Source: Microbacterium sp. XT11 (GTDB taxonomy: Bacteria > Actinomycetota > Actinomycetes > Actinomycetales > Microbacteriaceae). Taken from it: 64,000 nucleotides of DNA. Under the pieces are notes generated by a model, which saw nothing but the letters and a program-made list of their open reading frames with translations, was not told where the DNA came from and did not search any database. Positions 52,673-61,770 of the stretch are shown here, in pieces; the first letter of the stretch is position 1; each line of letters starts with the position of its first letter. The DNA lies in NCBI RefSeq assembly GCF_001513675.1, contig NZ_CP013859.1:497081-561080 (forward strand), in the 5' to 3' direction. Both the position numbers and the translations under genes were made by a program.

Positions 52673-54474
52673 ATGAAGAGACGCCCCCTGGTCGCCGCGG
52701 CGGCTTCGCTGCTGCTGCTCGGCGCCCCCGCGGCGACGGCCGCCGCTGCGACCCCCGAGGAAGAACCGCTGTACACCTACGTCAAGAATGCCGACGGGAC
52801 GTACGGCTACAGCAGCACGCCGGTGTACACCTAACCGGGCTCCGGCACGCAGGTCACCGTGCCGACCACGCTCACGCACGAGTCCCGCCGCTTCTCCAGC
52901 GCCTGGGTCGGCACGATCGGCAACCTCAACTTCGGGAAGCCCGCCGACGCAGCCGACTTCGACGCCAACTACTCCGCGGTGCTCGACGACTTCGAGGCGT
53001 GGAACATGAACGCCGTGATCTTCCAGGTGCGCCCGCTGCTCGACGCGTACTACCCCTCGCAGCTGAACCCCTGGTCGGAGTTCCTGACCGGCACTCAGGG
53101 CACCGACCCCGGATACGACCCGCTGGCCCGGATGGTCGACGCGACGCATGAGCGCGGCATGGAGTACCACGCCTGGCTCAACCCGTACCGCGTCACCAAC
53201 ACCAAGATGACGGCAGCGAGCATCCTCAACGCCCTCCAGCTCACCGCCGACCAGGTCAGGGCGCTCACCATCCCGGAGTACATCGCCGCCCTGCACGCCG
53301 CGGGGATCCTCGCGAGCGACAACTTCGCCGTGCAGCATCCGGAGCTCGTGCTGGCGTTCGACGAGAAGCTGTTCCTCGACCCCGGCCGTCCCGAGGTGCG
53401 CGACTACGTCGCGGCATCCGTCGCCGAGATCGTGGAGAACTACGACGTCGACGCCATCCACTTCGACGACTACTTCTACCCGTACCGGATCAGCGTCAAC
53501 GGCGCGAACGTGTTCTTCGGCTCTGCCGGAGAAGACCGGGCCACCTTCGAGCAGTACGGCCTCGCCGCGGGATACCCCGACACGGCCGAGGGCATCGAGC
53601 AGTGGCGGCGCGACAACGTCATTGCCCTGATCACCGAGGTCGGCGACGCGATCGACGCGCACAACGCCGAGGCGGGAACGGCCGTGCGGTTCGGCGTCAG
53701 CCCCTTCGGGATCTGGGAGCACATCGCGAACGACCCGGCGGGATCGCACACGCCGACCACCTCGTCGCAGAGCTACAGCTCCGCGATCTTCGCCGATACC
53801 CGAGGCTGGGTGCAGGACGAGCTCGTCGACTGTCTGACCCCGCAGATCTACTTCGAGCAGGCCTGGATGAACCCCGAGGAGGTGCCGAACCAGATCCTGT
53901 TCAACCAGAAGCTCGACGGCATCGACGGCAGCGTGTTGTTCAGCTACAACGACATGCGACCCAGCGACCTCTCGGCCCTGTCGGATGCGCTGAAGCCCCG
54001 CCATCAGGCCAAGAACGATGCCATCGCGCAGCTGAAGTCCGGCGCGTTCTCCTATCCCACGCTCACGCCCGCCAAGCCGTGGCTCTCGACGGGCGCCGTG
54101 AACGCGCCGGGAGCGTGACGAAGGACGGCCCGACCCTGTCGTGGACGCAGTGCGGCGACGCACGCTTCTTCGCGGTGTACTCCGGCACGGGCACGCCCGA
54201 GGAGGTCGTGCAGACGCCGGGAACGCTCATCGACCGCGTGTGGGCGGGCGACGACGGCACCTTCTCGTACGAGATCCCGGCGGATGCCGACCCCGACGCG
54301 GTCTGGGTGGTGACGGCGCTCGATGCGGCATCGGTCGAGAGCCAGGCCGTCGCCGCCGCCGCGCCGGCACAGCACCCCGGCAACGGCAAGGGCAACGCGA
54401 CCGGCCACGACAAGGGGAACGGGAACGGCCAGGGCCACGGCAACGGCACCCCCTGCAAGGCTCCGCGCGGCTGA
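52673..54474 (+). pseudogene. Secreted GHL10 (YngK/DigH-like) glycoside hydrolase, broken by a stop and a frameshift
   Basis: ATG 52673 opens with a signal peptide (RRPLVAAAASLLLLGAPAATAAAA). The frame meets TAA at 52832-52834 (context VYT-stop-PGSGTQ), then continues in the same frame as a complete GHL10 barrel (VGTIGNLNFG, FQVRPLLDAYYPS, YHAWLNPYRV, DAIHFDDYFYPY, VRFGVSPFGIW, LTPQIYFEQAW) until TGA 54116-54118. A one-base shift there restores a fibronectin-like domain (LSWTQCGDARFFAVYSGTG) and a Gly/Asn-rich tail to 54474. CAA-to-TAA and loss of one G explain both lesions. GAGG precedes the ATG. Confidence 0.88.
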
Positions 54475-54545
54475 ACGGCCCCGCGCGACTGAACCGCTCC
54501 GCGCGGCTGAACAGTTGAACAGCGGCTGGACAGTTGAACAGCTGA
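54455..54545 (+). repeat. 18-bp stop-codon repeat after the GHL10 gene
   Basis: Units of CCGCGCGRCTGAACSGC place TGA at 54472, 54490 and 54508, exactly 18 bases apart; the first TGA is the stop codon of the frame-restored gene. A second motif, CAGTTGAACAGC, follows in two to three copies. Confidence 0.8.
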
Positions 54546-54599
54546 ACGGCAGCAGCACGGCGGGCCGCCGATCCATCCCCAGGAACCGGCCGGTCCGCC

Positions 54600-55460
54600 T
54601 CAGCGGCGGGCGATGGCGTCGTGCGTGAGGTGCAGCGGCGTCGACACCGATCCGCCGGCGCGCTGCACGATGCGGACGAAGAGGATGTCGATGAGCGCCA
54701 GCTGAGCGATGCGGCTGGACATCGCGGCCATGCGGAACGGTGACTCGTCGGCGTGCGTGAGCAGCACCACGTCGACCGCGTCGAGGAGCGGCGCGGCGGG
54801 CTCGTTGGTGACCGCGACCGTGAGCGCTCCGGCGTCGTGCGCCACCGTCGCCGTGCGGATGGTCTCGGGGGTGGCGCCGCTGTGGGAGAACGCGATGACC
54901 ACGTCCTCCTCGGTGCAGAGCGAGGCCATCGTGAGGGCCAGATGCGGGTCCGAGGCGTGCGAGGCGGCGAGTCCGATACGCACCAGCTTCTGCTGGAGGT
55001 CCTGCGCGGTGAGCGCCGATGCGCCCTGACCCAGCAGCTCGATCCGACGCGCCGACACGATGGCCGCGGCGACCCTGTCGACGGCATCCGCGTCGACCAT
55101 GCGCGCGGTCCGTTCGATGGCGTCGACCTGCTGGGCGCCGATCTTGGCCGCCACGGTGGAGACCGCGTCGTGCGGGTCGATCGCCGTGGTCTCGAGGCCG
55201 AAGCGCTCCCGCTGCGCCTGCGCGAGCGTCACCGAGCGGGAGATCTCGGCCCGCAGCTCCCGGTATCCCGAGTAGCCCAGGGACTGCGCGAAGCGGGCGA
55301 CGGTCGACACCGAGGTCTCGCAGCGGACGGCGAGATCGGTGATGGCGAGCCCCGCGACCCCGGTGGGATCGTCGAGGATCTCCTCGGCGATCCGGCGCTC
55401 CGACGCGGTCAGCCCCGGGAGCGACTCCCGCACGAGCGCGATCGCGTCACGCTGCTCCAC
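54600..55460 (-). CDS. RpiR/MurR family transcriptional regulator
   Basis: A 286-residue regulator. The N-terminal HTH (LPGLTASERRIAEEILDDPTGVAGLAITDLAVRCETSVSTVARFAQSLGYSGYRELRAEI) is followed by a SIS domain (GQGASALTAQDLQQKLVRIG, VVIAFSHSGATPETIRTATVAHDAGALTVAVTN) which binds sugar phosphates. By family and context the ligand is probably an amino-sugar phosphate such as MurNAc-6-phosphate. It overlaps nagZ by 14 bases and closes the importer operon it likely controls. Confidence 0.93.
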   Translation of the reverse strand: MEQRDAIALVRESLPGLTASERRIAEEILDDPTGVAGLAITDLAVRCETSVSTVARFAQSLGYSGYRELRAEISRSVTLAQAQRERFGLETTAIDPHDAVSTVAAKIGAQQVDAIERTARMVDADAVDRVAAAIVSARRIELLGQGASALTAQDLQQKLVRIGLAASHASDPHLALTMASLCTEEDVVIAFSHSGATPETIRTATVAHDAGALTVAVTNEPAAPLLDAVDVVLLTHADESPFRMAAMSSRIAQLALIDILFVRIVQRAGGSVSTPLHLTHDAIARR

Positions 55461-56922
55461 GGGTGGTTCCCCTGATCAGGGAGAGCGCAGCCACCACTCC
55501 GGCCCTGTTCGTCGCGCGCACGTCGATGACCGCGAGCGGAAGCGCGGCCTCGACGGGGAGGCCGACGTTGACGACGACTCCGGGTCCGCGACGCGCGACC
55601 ACGTCGATCGCCGTGCGCTGCGCGGCAGTCAGCTCGGGGCCGTCGACCACGACGAGCGCCATCTGTCCCGCGGGGATCTCGCCGTCGCCGAGGCCGGCGC
55701 CCGTGGCGTCGATGCGCCGTACGGTCCCGCCGTCGCGCAGCACCTCCGAGACGAAGTCCGCGGCGGTGTCGACAGCCAGCGTCGACCGGCGCCGGGCGTC
55801 GACCACCGCGAGCGGGCCGTCGACCGCGGGGACATGGCCGGTGACGCCGACGGCGCGCTGCACCACGTCGGCGAGGTCGGCGGCGGGAAGGGCGGTGAGC
55901 GGACGCGCGCTGCTCTGCGCCCTAAGAGCGCGCGCCAGCCGCGACACGCGCTCCGCAGCCTCCCGGACGCGCTCGACCGGCAGCACGCCCTCACGCAGAG
56001 CCGTCACGATGGCGTCGCGTGCTGCGCGGAAGTCCTGCTCGTCTTGGTCGGCCGCCGCCTTCGCGCCGGGGTTCGTCGGGTTGCCGATGCACAGCAGGTC
56101 GGCGCCGGCCGCCAGGGCGCGCACCGCACCCTGGCCGATCCCGACGCTCTCTCTGATCGCCGCCATGTCAAGGGCATCCGTGACGATCACGCCGTCGAAT
56201 CCCCAGCCGCGGAGGATGCCGAGGATCGCGGGGTTGAGCGTTGCGGGCTCGCTCCCCCACGCGGGGACGACGATGTGCGCGGTCATGATCATGTCGACAC
56301 CCGCGTCGACGGCGGCGCGGAAGGGTGCGAGATGCACGCGCTCGTACTCGGCGGTGTCGAGGCTGATCTCCGGCAGCGCGTGATGCGAGTCGAGGTGTGT
56401 GTCGCCGTGCCCGGGAAAGTGCTTCGCGCATGCCGCCACCGCACCGCTCTGGATGCCGTCGATCATGGCGACGGCGTGACGGGAGACGAGCTCGGCGTCA
56501 GCGCCGAACGCGCGCACGCCGATGACCGGATTGCGCGGATTCGTGTTGACGTCGGCGACCGGTCCGAGCGCGACGTTGGCGCCGACCGTGCGCAGTCGAC
56601 GGGCGAGCTCCACACCGACGGCCCTGCTGACCGCCGTGTCGTCGACGACCCCGAGCTGCGCCGCGCCCGGAAGCGTGGAGCCGGACGCCCGCTCGAGCCG
56701 CGTCACGCTGCCGCCCTCTTCGTCGACGCCGATCAAGGCATCGGGGTTCGCCTCGAGGATCTCGGCACTGAGAGCATCCAGCTCGTCGCCGACGTTCTGC
56801 CCGAAATAGACGACGCCGGCGAGGCCGTCGCGCAGCTCTGCCCGCAGCCACTCGGGAGCGCGCGTGCCGAAGAAGCCGGGCCAGACGACGCCGTTGGCGA
56901 GACGCGTGAACTCGTCGCTCAT
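55447..56922 (-). CDS. nagZ: Beta-N-acetylhexosaminidase, GH3 (NagZ-like), cytoplasmic
   Basis: A 491-residue family 3 glycosidase without signal peptide, releasing GlcNAc from GlcNAc-containing disaccharides. GVDEEGGSVTRLER, ACAKHFPGHGDTHLDSHHALP (general acid His/Asp loop near residues 165-180) and VIVTDALDM (nucleophile Asp near 249) are intact. An extra C-terminal alpha/beta domain (about 350-491) distinguishes it from the short Gram-negative NagZ. ATGA overlap with the permease and overlap with the regulator place it in one operon, so its substrate is what the importer brings in. Confidence 0.93.
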   Translation of the reverse strand: MSDEFTRLANGVVWPGFFGTRAPEWLRAELRDGLAGVVYFGQNVGDELDALSAEILEANPDALIGVDEEGGSVTRLERASGSTLPGAAQLGVVDDTAVSRAVGVELARRLRTVGANVALGPVADVNTNPRNPVIGVRAFGADAELVSRHAVAMIDGIQSGAVAACAKHFPGHGDTHLDSHHALPEISLDTAEYERVHLAPFRAAVDAGVDMIMTAHIVVPAWGSEPATLNPAILGILRGWGFDGVIVTDALDMAAIRESVGIGQGAVRALAAGADLLCIGNPTNPGAKAAADQDEQDFRAARDAIVTALREGVLPVERVREAAERVSRLARALRAQSSARPLTALPAADLADVVQRAVGVTGHVPAVDGPLAVVDARRRSTLAVDTAADFVSEVLRDGGTVRRIDATGAGLGDGEIPAGQMALVVVDGPELTAAQRTAIDVVARRGPGVVVNVGLPVEAALPLAVIDVRATNRAGVVAALSLIRGTTRGAA

Positions 56923-57752
56923 CCCTTCACCGCTCCCGCCACCATGCCGGCGGAGAGGCGGCGCTGCACGATCACGAAGAAGATCATGACCGGGACGGTG
57001 ATGATCGTCGACGCGGCCATGATGCTGCCCCAGTCGTTGGAGTGCAGGCCGAAGAACGACTTGAGTCCGATCGACACGGTGTACTGGTCGGTCGCGCTGC
57101 CGAGGATCGTCATGGCGAAGATGAACTCGTTCCACGCCGTGATGAAGCTGAAGATGCTCGTCGCGACGAGCCCGGGCATCACCAGCGGCAGCAGGATCGA
57201 GCGGAACATCCGCCACCAGCTGGCGCCGTCGATGTACGCGGCCTCCTCGAGCTCGACGGGGACCGCGGCGACGAAGCCGCGCAGCATCCAGATGCCGAAC
57301 GCGAGCGACAGTGCGACGTAGACCACCATGAGGCCCAGGATGCTGTTGAGCAGGCCCAGGCTCTTCACCTGAAGGAACAGCGGGATGACCAGAGCCTCGA
57401 GCGGCACCATCTGCACGACGAGGATCATCATGAGGATCGTGGTGCGGAACTTGAAGCGGAACCGCGCGACGGCGACCGCCGCGAGGAGGCACACGATCGC
57501 GCTCACGAGCACGGTGACGAGGGCCACGATCGCGGAGTTGCGCAGGTAGGTGCCGAAGCCGCCGTCGGTGAGGACGTAGGCGAAGTTGTCGAAGGTGAAC
57601 TCCTGCGGCAGCAGGGACTGCCCGCCGCTGGAGGCCTTCTTGTCGAGCGCGCTGGAGACCATCCAGTACACCGGGAACAGGGTGAAGATCAGGACGGCGG
57701 CGACAGCGACGCCGATGCCGATCCTCGACAGGACGGACGGACGCGGGTTCAC
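56919..57752 (-). CDS. Sugar ABC transporter permease, MalG type (amino-sugar importer)
   Basis: A 277-residue permease from GTG 57752, four-base overlap with the partner permease. The first helix is GVAVAAVLIFTLFPVYWMVSSAL; the EAA loop is ELEEAAYIDGASWWRMFRSILLP; the ending RRLSAGMVAGAVKG is typical. It couples to nagZ on the other side by ATGA, which supports import of a NagZ substrate. Confidence 0.94.
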   Translation of the reverse strand: MNPRPSVLSRIGIGVAVAAVLIFTLFPVYWMVSSALDKKASSGGQSLLPQEFTFDNFAYVLTDGGFGTYLRNSAIVALVTVLVSAIVCLLAAVAVARFRFKFRTTILMMILVVQMVPLEALVIPLFLQVKSLGLLNSILGLMVVYVALSLAFGIWMLRGFVAAVPVELEEAAYIDGASWWRMFRSILLPLVMPGLVATSIFSFITAWNEFIFAMTILGSATDQYTVSIGLKSFFGLHSNDWGSIMAASTIITVPVMIFFVIVQRRLSAGMVAGAVKG

Positions 57753-58717
57753 AGCTCGTCCTCCTTCATGAGAGAGCGGATGTACACGATCGTGATGCCG
57801 ATCAGCACGAGGGTGAGCAGCACCGCGAGTGCCGCGCCGAAGCCGTACTTGTTCTGACCGAACGACTCCACGTACGACCACACGCCCAGGTTCAGCACTG
57901 AGCGGTTGCCTCCGTTGCCTCCCGGCATCAGGTAGACCTGCGCGAAGACCTTGAAGTCCCAGATGGTCGACAGGATGATGACGACCGAGAACACCGGCTT
58001 GAGGGTCGGGAAGATGATCTTCCAGAAGCGGCGCCACGCGCCGGCGCCGTCGAGGGCTGCCGCCTCGAGCATCTCCTTCGAGACGCCGAGAAGGCCGGCG
58101 AGCACGGTGATCGCCACGAACGGGAAGCCGTGGTGCACGACGTTGAGCAGCACGATCGCGTAGAACGACCACTGGTTGGTGAACCAGTTGACCGGCTCGT
58201 CGATGATGCCGAGGCCCGTGAGCACCGTGTTGAAGATGCCGCGGTCGGCATCGAAGATGAAGGTCCAGACGTAGGTGCCGGTCACGGCGGGCATGGCCCA
58301 CGCGACCATGATGCAGCTGGAGACGATCGTGCGCCAGACCGTGCCCAGGCGGGCGAGCAGCAGGGCGACCAGTGTGCCGACGGCCACGGTCGCGAACACC
58401 GCGACGGCCGCGAAGCCGACGGTGTTCGGCAGCACGACGGTCCACAGCTGCGGATCGCTGAGCGCCTTGCCGTAGTTCTCGAGGCCGATCCAGTTCTGTT
58501 CGCCCGTGTTGATCTGGCGCAGTCCGTAGTCCTGCAGCGAGTACAGGAACACCTGGACGAGGGGCCACAGCATGAGCACCGCAAGGATGATCAGGCCGGG
58601 CGCGAGGAGGAGCCACGGTCGCGCCTTCGCCAGCGAGAACCCGCGGGGCCTGCCGGCCACGGAGGCGGAGGAGGTCTCCGCCTTCGTGGCCGGCAGCGGT
58701 GCTTGCACCATCGTCAT
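57749..58717 (-). CDS. Sugar ABC transporter permease, MalF type (amino-sugar importer)
   Basis: A 322-residue permease. A 35-residue tail precedes RPWLLLAPGLIILAVLMLWPLVQVFLYSLQDYG; the EAA loop is EMLEAAALDGAGAWRRFWKIIFP. It lies 14 bases downstream of the binding-protein gene and overlaps the second permease. Again no ATPase is encoded nearby. Confidence 0.95.
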   Translation of the reverse strand: MTMVQAPLPATKAETSSASVAGRPRGFSLAKARPWLLLAPGLIILAVLMLWPLVQVFLYSLQDYGLRQINTGEQNWIGLENYGKALSDPQLWTVVLPNTVGFAAVAVFATVAVGTLVALLLARLGTVWRTIVSSCIMVAWAMPAVTGTYVWTFIFDADRGIFNTVLTGLGIIDEPVNWFTNQWSFYAIVLLNVVHHGFPFVAITVLAGLLGVSKEMLEAAALDGAGAWRRFWKIIFPTLKPVFSVVIILSTIWDFKVFAQVYLMPGGNGGNRSVLNLGVWSYVESFGQNKYGFGAALAVLLTLVLIGITIVYIRSLMKEDEL

Positions 58718-58731
58718 GGAAAGAGGACTTC

Positions 58732-60027
58732 CTACTGGTTGAGCAGCTCGGTCATCTCAGCCGCGGCGTCCTTCGTCGCGGTCGCGACGTCCTTCTGCCC
58801 GCTGAGGATGGCCTGGATCATCGAGTTGGTAGTCTTCTTCGCCTGCACGGCGCCGAAGTTCGGGGTCACCGGCACCGAAGCGCCGCCGTCGACCATCTGC
58901 TCTGCGAACGGAGCGACGAGCGGGTCGGTGGAGGCCAGGGCCTCCTCCATCGCGGACTGCACGCCGGGGAAGTAGCCGGTCTCGTCAGCCCACTGCTCGG
59001 CGAACTTCCCGGTGGTCATCATCTCGACGAACTTCCACGCCAGGTCGGCGTTCTTCGTGGTGTTGAAGATCGACAGGTGCGATCCACCGAGCACCGAGGG
59101 CGCGATGCCGCCGTCCTTGCCAGGGATCACGGCCGCGCCGATCTTGCCCTCGAGGTCGGGGTTGGCCTCGACGAGCGCCTTCGGCGTCCACGAGCCGGAG
59201 AGCATCATCGCGACGTTGCCCTGGGTGAAGGCGTCGCGGAGGTCGGTCTCCTTCCACGTGGTGGCACCGGCCGACGAGAAGCCGTGCTTCGTGGCGAGGT
59301 CGGTGTAGAACTCGATGCCCTCCTGCGACTTCTTGCTGTCGAGCTCGCTCGTCCACTCCTTGCCGTCGAGCGTGGCGACCTCGCCGCCGGCGCCCCAGAC
59401 CCAGGGGTAGACCTGGAACTCGGCGTCGCCGGGCACGGGGAACGGCAGCATGTCGGGCTTCGCGGCCTTGATGGCCTCACCCGCGGCGACGATGTCGTCC
59501 CAGTTCTTCGGGGCGTCGAGGCCGAGCTCCTCGAAGACGTCGGTGCGGTAGACCAGCGAGCGCACGCCGGCGTACCACGGCATGCCGTAGAGCTCGCCGT
59601 CGTAGGTCCCTGCCTCTTCGAGGCCCTTGACGAGGTCCTTGCGCAGCCCCTTCTCGGCGTCGACGTACTCGTCGATCGGAAGGAGCGCACCGGCGTCGGC
59701 GAACTCGGCGGTCCAGGTGGTGCCGGTCTCGGCGATGTCGGGGGTCGTGCCGCCGGCGATCGACGTCACGAAGCGGTCGTGTGCGTCGGCCCACTGCACC
59801 TCTTCGATGGTGACCGTGGCGCCGGTCTCCTTCTTGAACTCCTTCGAGACCGCGTCGTAGAAAGCGGTCGAGTCGGGGTTGGTGCCCTTCATGATCCAGA
59901 CGGTGAGCTCCTGGCCCTTGCCGTCGACGGCCTCTCCCTTGGTGTCGGTTCCTCCTCCGGAACAGGCCGCGAGGCCGAGCGTGGCCACGGCGCCGAGCGC
60001 CACGGCGGACAGAATGCGCTTGTGCAT
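58732..60027 (-). CDS. Sugar ABC transporter substrate-binding lipoprotein
   Basis: A 431-residue lipoprotein. The signal sequence HKRILSAVALGAVATLGLAAC ends in a lipobox with Cys22, then a Gly/Lys linker. The family 1 fold follows: ELTVWIMKGTNPDS, TGTTWTAEFADAGALLPIDEY, YGMPWYAGVRSLVYRTDVFEELG, MLSGSWTPKALVEANPDLEGKIG. GAGGAG precedes ATG 60027. With NagZ, AnmK and an RpiR regulator around it, the ligand is likely a GlcNAc-containing disaccharide (inference). Confidence 0.94.
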   Translation of the reverse strand: MHKRILSAVALGAVATLGLAACSGGGTDTKGEAVDGKGQELTVWIMKGTNPDSTAFYDAVSKEFKKETGATVTIEEVQWADAHDRFVTSIAGGTTPDIAETGTTWTAEFADAGALLPIDEYVDAEKGLRKDLVKGLEEAGTYDGELYGMPWYAGVRSLVYRTDVFEELGLDAPKNWDDIVAAGEAIKAAKPDMLPFPVPGDAEFQVYPWVWGAGGEVATLDGKEWTSELDSKKSQEGIEFYTDLATKHGFSSAGATTWKETDLRDAFTQGNVAMMLSGSWTPKALVEANPDLEGKIGAAVIPGKDGGIAPSVLGGSHLSIFNTTKNADLAWKFVEMMTTGKFAEQWADETGYFPGVQSAMEEALASTDPLVAPFAEQMVDGGASVPVTPNFGAVQAKKTTNSMIQAILSGQKDVATATKDAAAEMTELLNQ

Positions 60028-60067
60028 CAGGATCTCCTCGTTGAAAACGTCCACGGCGGCTTCCTCT

Positions 60068-60112
60068 CCGCCTCGAATTAAGACTATGCCACTAACAAAA
60101 CATTCTGCAAAC
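60068..60112 (-). promoter_or_regulatory. Promoter of the amino-sugar importer operon
   Basis: On the minus strand TTGCAG and TAGTCT are separated by 18 bases within an unusually AT-rich stretch. This leaves an mRNA leader of roughly 50 bases before ATG 60027. Confidence 0.5.
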
Positions 60113-60147
60113 AATTTTCGTCGCGTGGGACAAGGAGTGGCAGATAA

Positions 60148-60162
60148 TGGAAAGAATTTCCA
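60148..60162. promoter_or_regulatory. Palindrome between importer and HAD genes, possible RpiR operator
   Basis: TGGAAAGAATTTCCA, perfect six-base arms around three bases. GAAA-N-TTTC palindromes are common targets of RpiR-type regulators, and it sits in the divergent promoter region of the two transcription units. Confidence 0.5.
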
Positions 60163-60214
60163 CTCTGCGGATACCTCCGCTGCGCCCCGCCCTCGTGCGC
60201 CATAGGCTGGGCTC

Positions 60215-61000
60215 ATGGCACACCGCGATGACATCGAATGCTGGCTGACCGACATGGACGGCGTGCTCGTCCATGAGAACGACGCCATCCCCGGAGCATC
60301 CGACCTCCTCGCCGGATGGGAGCGCGACGGCATCCCCTACCTGGTGCTCACGAACAACTCGATCTTCACCGCCCGCGACCTGTCGGCCCGCCTGCGCGCC
60401 AGCGGCCTCGTGGTGCCGGAGGACCGCATCTGGACCTCGGCCCTCGCCACGGCCGACTTCCTGGCCCAGCAGCTCCCCGGCGGGTCGGCCTTCGTGATCG
60501 GCGAGGCGGGGATCCTCACCGCCCTGCACGAGGCCGGATTCATCATGACCGAGACGAACCCCGACTTCGTCGTGGTCGGCGAGACGCGCAACTACTCGTT
60601 CGAGGCGATCACCAAGGCCATCCGTCACATCAACGCGGGCGCACGGTTCATCGTCACGAACCCCGACGCGACCGGCCCGAGCGTCGACGGCCCGCTCCCC
60701 GCCACGGGTGCCATCGCCGCGCTCATCACGAAGGCGACGGGCAAGGAGCCGTACGTGGTCGGCAAGCCCAACCCGATGATGTTCCGTTCGGCGCTCAACA
60801 AGATCGGCGCACACTCGAAGAAGACCGGCATGATCGGCGACCGCATGGACACCGACATCGTGGCTGGCATCGAAGCGGGGCTGCACACCGTGCTGGTGCT
60901 GTCGGGGATCAGCGACCGCGCGGAGATCGAGAAGTACCCGTTCCGCCCCGACGAGATCGTCGAGTCGGTCGCCGAGCTGCTGCCCGCGACGGACGGCTGA
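60215..61000 (+). CDS. HAD-IIA family phosphatase (NagD-like)
   Basis: A 261-residue phosphatase. Motif I is WLTDMDGVLVHE, motif II VLTNNS, the Lys is in VVGKPNPMMFRSAL, and motif IV IGDRMDTDIVAGIEAG. The subclass IIA cap sits between motifs II and III. E. coli NagD hydrolyses nucleotides and sugar phosphates; here the shared control region with the importer suggests a sugar phosphate of amino-sugar metabolism. TAGGCT lies six bases before ATG 60215. Confidence 0.92.
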   Translation: MAHRDDIECWLTDMDGVLVHENDAIPGASDLLAGWERDGIPYLVLTNNSIFTARDLSARLRASGLVVPEDRIWTSALATADFLAQQLPGGSAFVIGEAGILTALHEAGFIMTETNPDFVVVGETRNYSFEAITKAIRHINAGARFIVTNPDATGPSVDGPLPATGAIAALITKATGKEPYVVGKPNPMMFRSALNKIGAHSKKTGMIGDRMDTDIVAGIEAGLHTVLVLSGISDRAEIEKYPFRPDEIVESVAELLPATDG

Positions 61001-61001
61001 G

Positions 61002-61571
61002 ATGGGAGCCCTCGACGACGGGGAACGGCTCCGCGCCGCGGACGCGTCGGCCTGGCGCGCCTGGCTCGAGGAGAACCATGAGCGCGCGGCCGGAGTCTGG
61101 CTGCTGAGCGTCCGGGGCGCCGCGAGCGACGGCGTGGGCTACGAGGACGCCGTGCGCCAGGCGCTGTGCTTCGGCTGGATCGACGGTCCCGTGCGCACCT
61201 TCGACGATGCCACGGTGGGTCAGTGGTTCTCGCCGCGACGGCCGGGCAGCGGCTGGGCCGCGACCAACAAGGCCCGTGTCGCAGAGCTCGAGACGGCGGG
61301 CCTCCTCGCCCCCGCCGGCATCCGCGCGATCGAGGCGGCCAAGGCCAACGGCACGTGGACGGTGCTCGACGGGCCGGAAGCGGGAATCGAGCCGCCCGAG
61401 CTCACCGAGGCGCTCGACGCCGTGCCCGCCGCACGCGCGAACTGGGATGCGTTTCCGAAGTCGGCGAAGAAGCTGGGGCTGACGAACATCGCCATGGCGA
61501 AGAAGGCCGAGACGCGCACGGCGCGCATCGCGAAGATCGTGGCGGATGCCGCGGAGGGGAAGCGGCCATGA
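61002..61571 (+). CDS. YdeI/OmpD-associated family protein
   Basis: A 189-residue protein. SAWRAWLEENHERAAGVWLLSV, EDAVRQALCFGWIDGPVR, WFSPRRPGSGWAATNKARVAELETAGLL and the C-terminal ANWDAFPKSAKKL...RIAKIVADAAEGKRP are the YdeI family blocks. Family members have been linked to envelope and peptide-stress tolerance; biochemical role unknown. It starts one base after the HAD stop, so the two are co-transcribed. Confidence 0.88.
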   Translation: MGALDDGERLRAADASAWRAWLEENHERAAGVWLLSVRGAASDGVGYEDAVRQALCFGWIDGPVRTFDDATVGQWFSPRRPGSGWAATNKARVAELETAGLLAPAGIRAIEAAKANGTWTVLDGPEAGIEPPELTEALDAVPAARANWDAFPKSAKKLGLTNIAMAKKAETRTARIAKIVADAAEGKRP

Positions 61572-61732
61572 GCCAGAGCGATCTGCTGTTCCTCGTCGTC
61601 ACCCTGATCCTCGTCACGACGATCACGATCACCGTGGTGAACCTCGTGCGCGGCCGGCGAGGCGGTGGCTCAGGGGACGGCCGCGCCGGCTGGTGGGAAG
61701 GCCCCTGGGAGGACGACGACCGGCGACGCTGA
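61568..61732 (+). CDS. Very small membrane protein
   Basis: A 54-residue product, one helix (DLLFLVVTLILVTTITITVVNLV) followed by an Arg/Gly-rich tail with two WW/W motifs (GWWEGPWEDDDRRR). Its ATG overlaps the YdeI-like stop (ATGA), the main support that it is a real gene. Function unknown. Confidence 0.6.
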   Translation: MSQSDLLFLVVTLILVTTITITVVNLVRGRRGGGSGDGRAGWWEGPWEDDDRRR

Positions 61733-61770
61733 CGCGCCCGCCCACACCGAGACCGCGCGGGACCCGTCGT

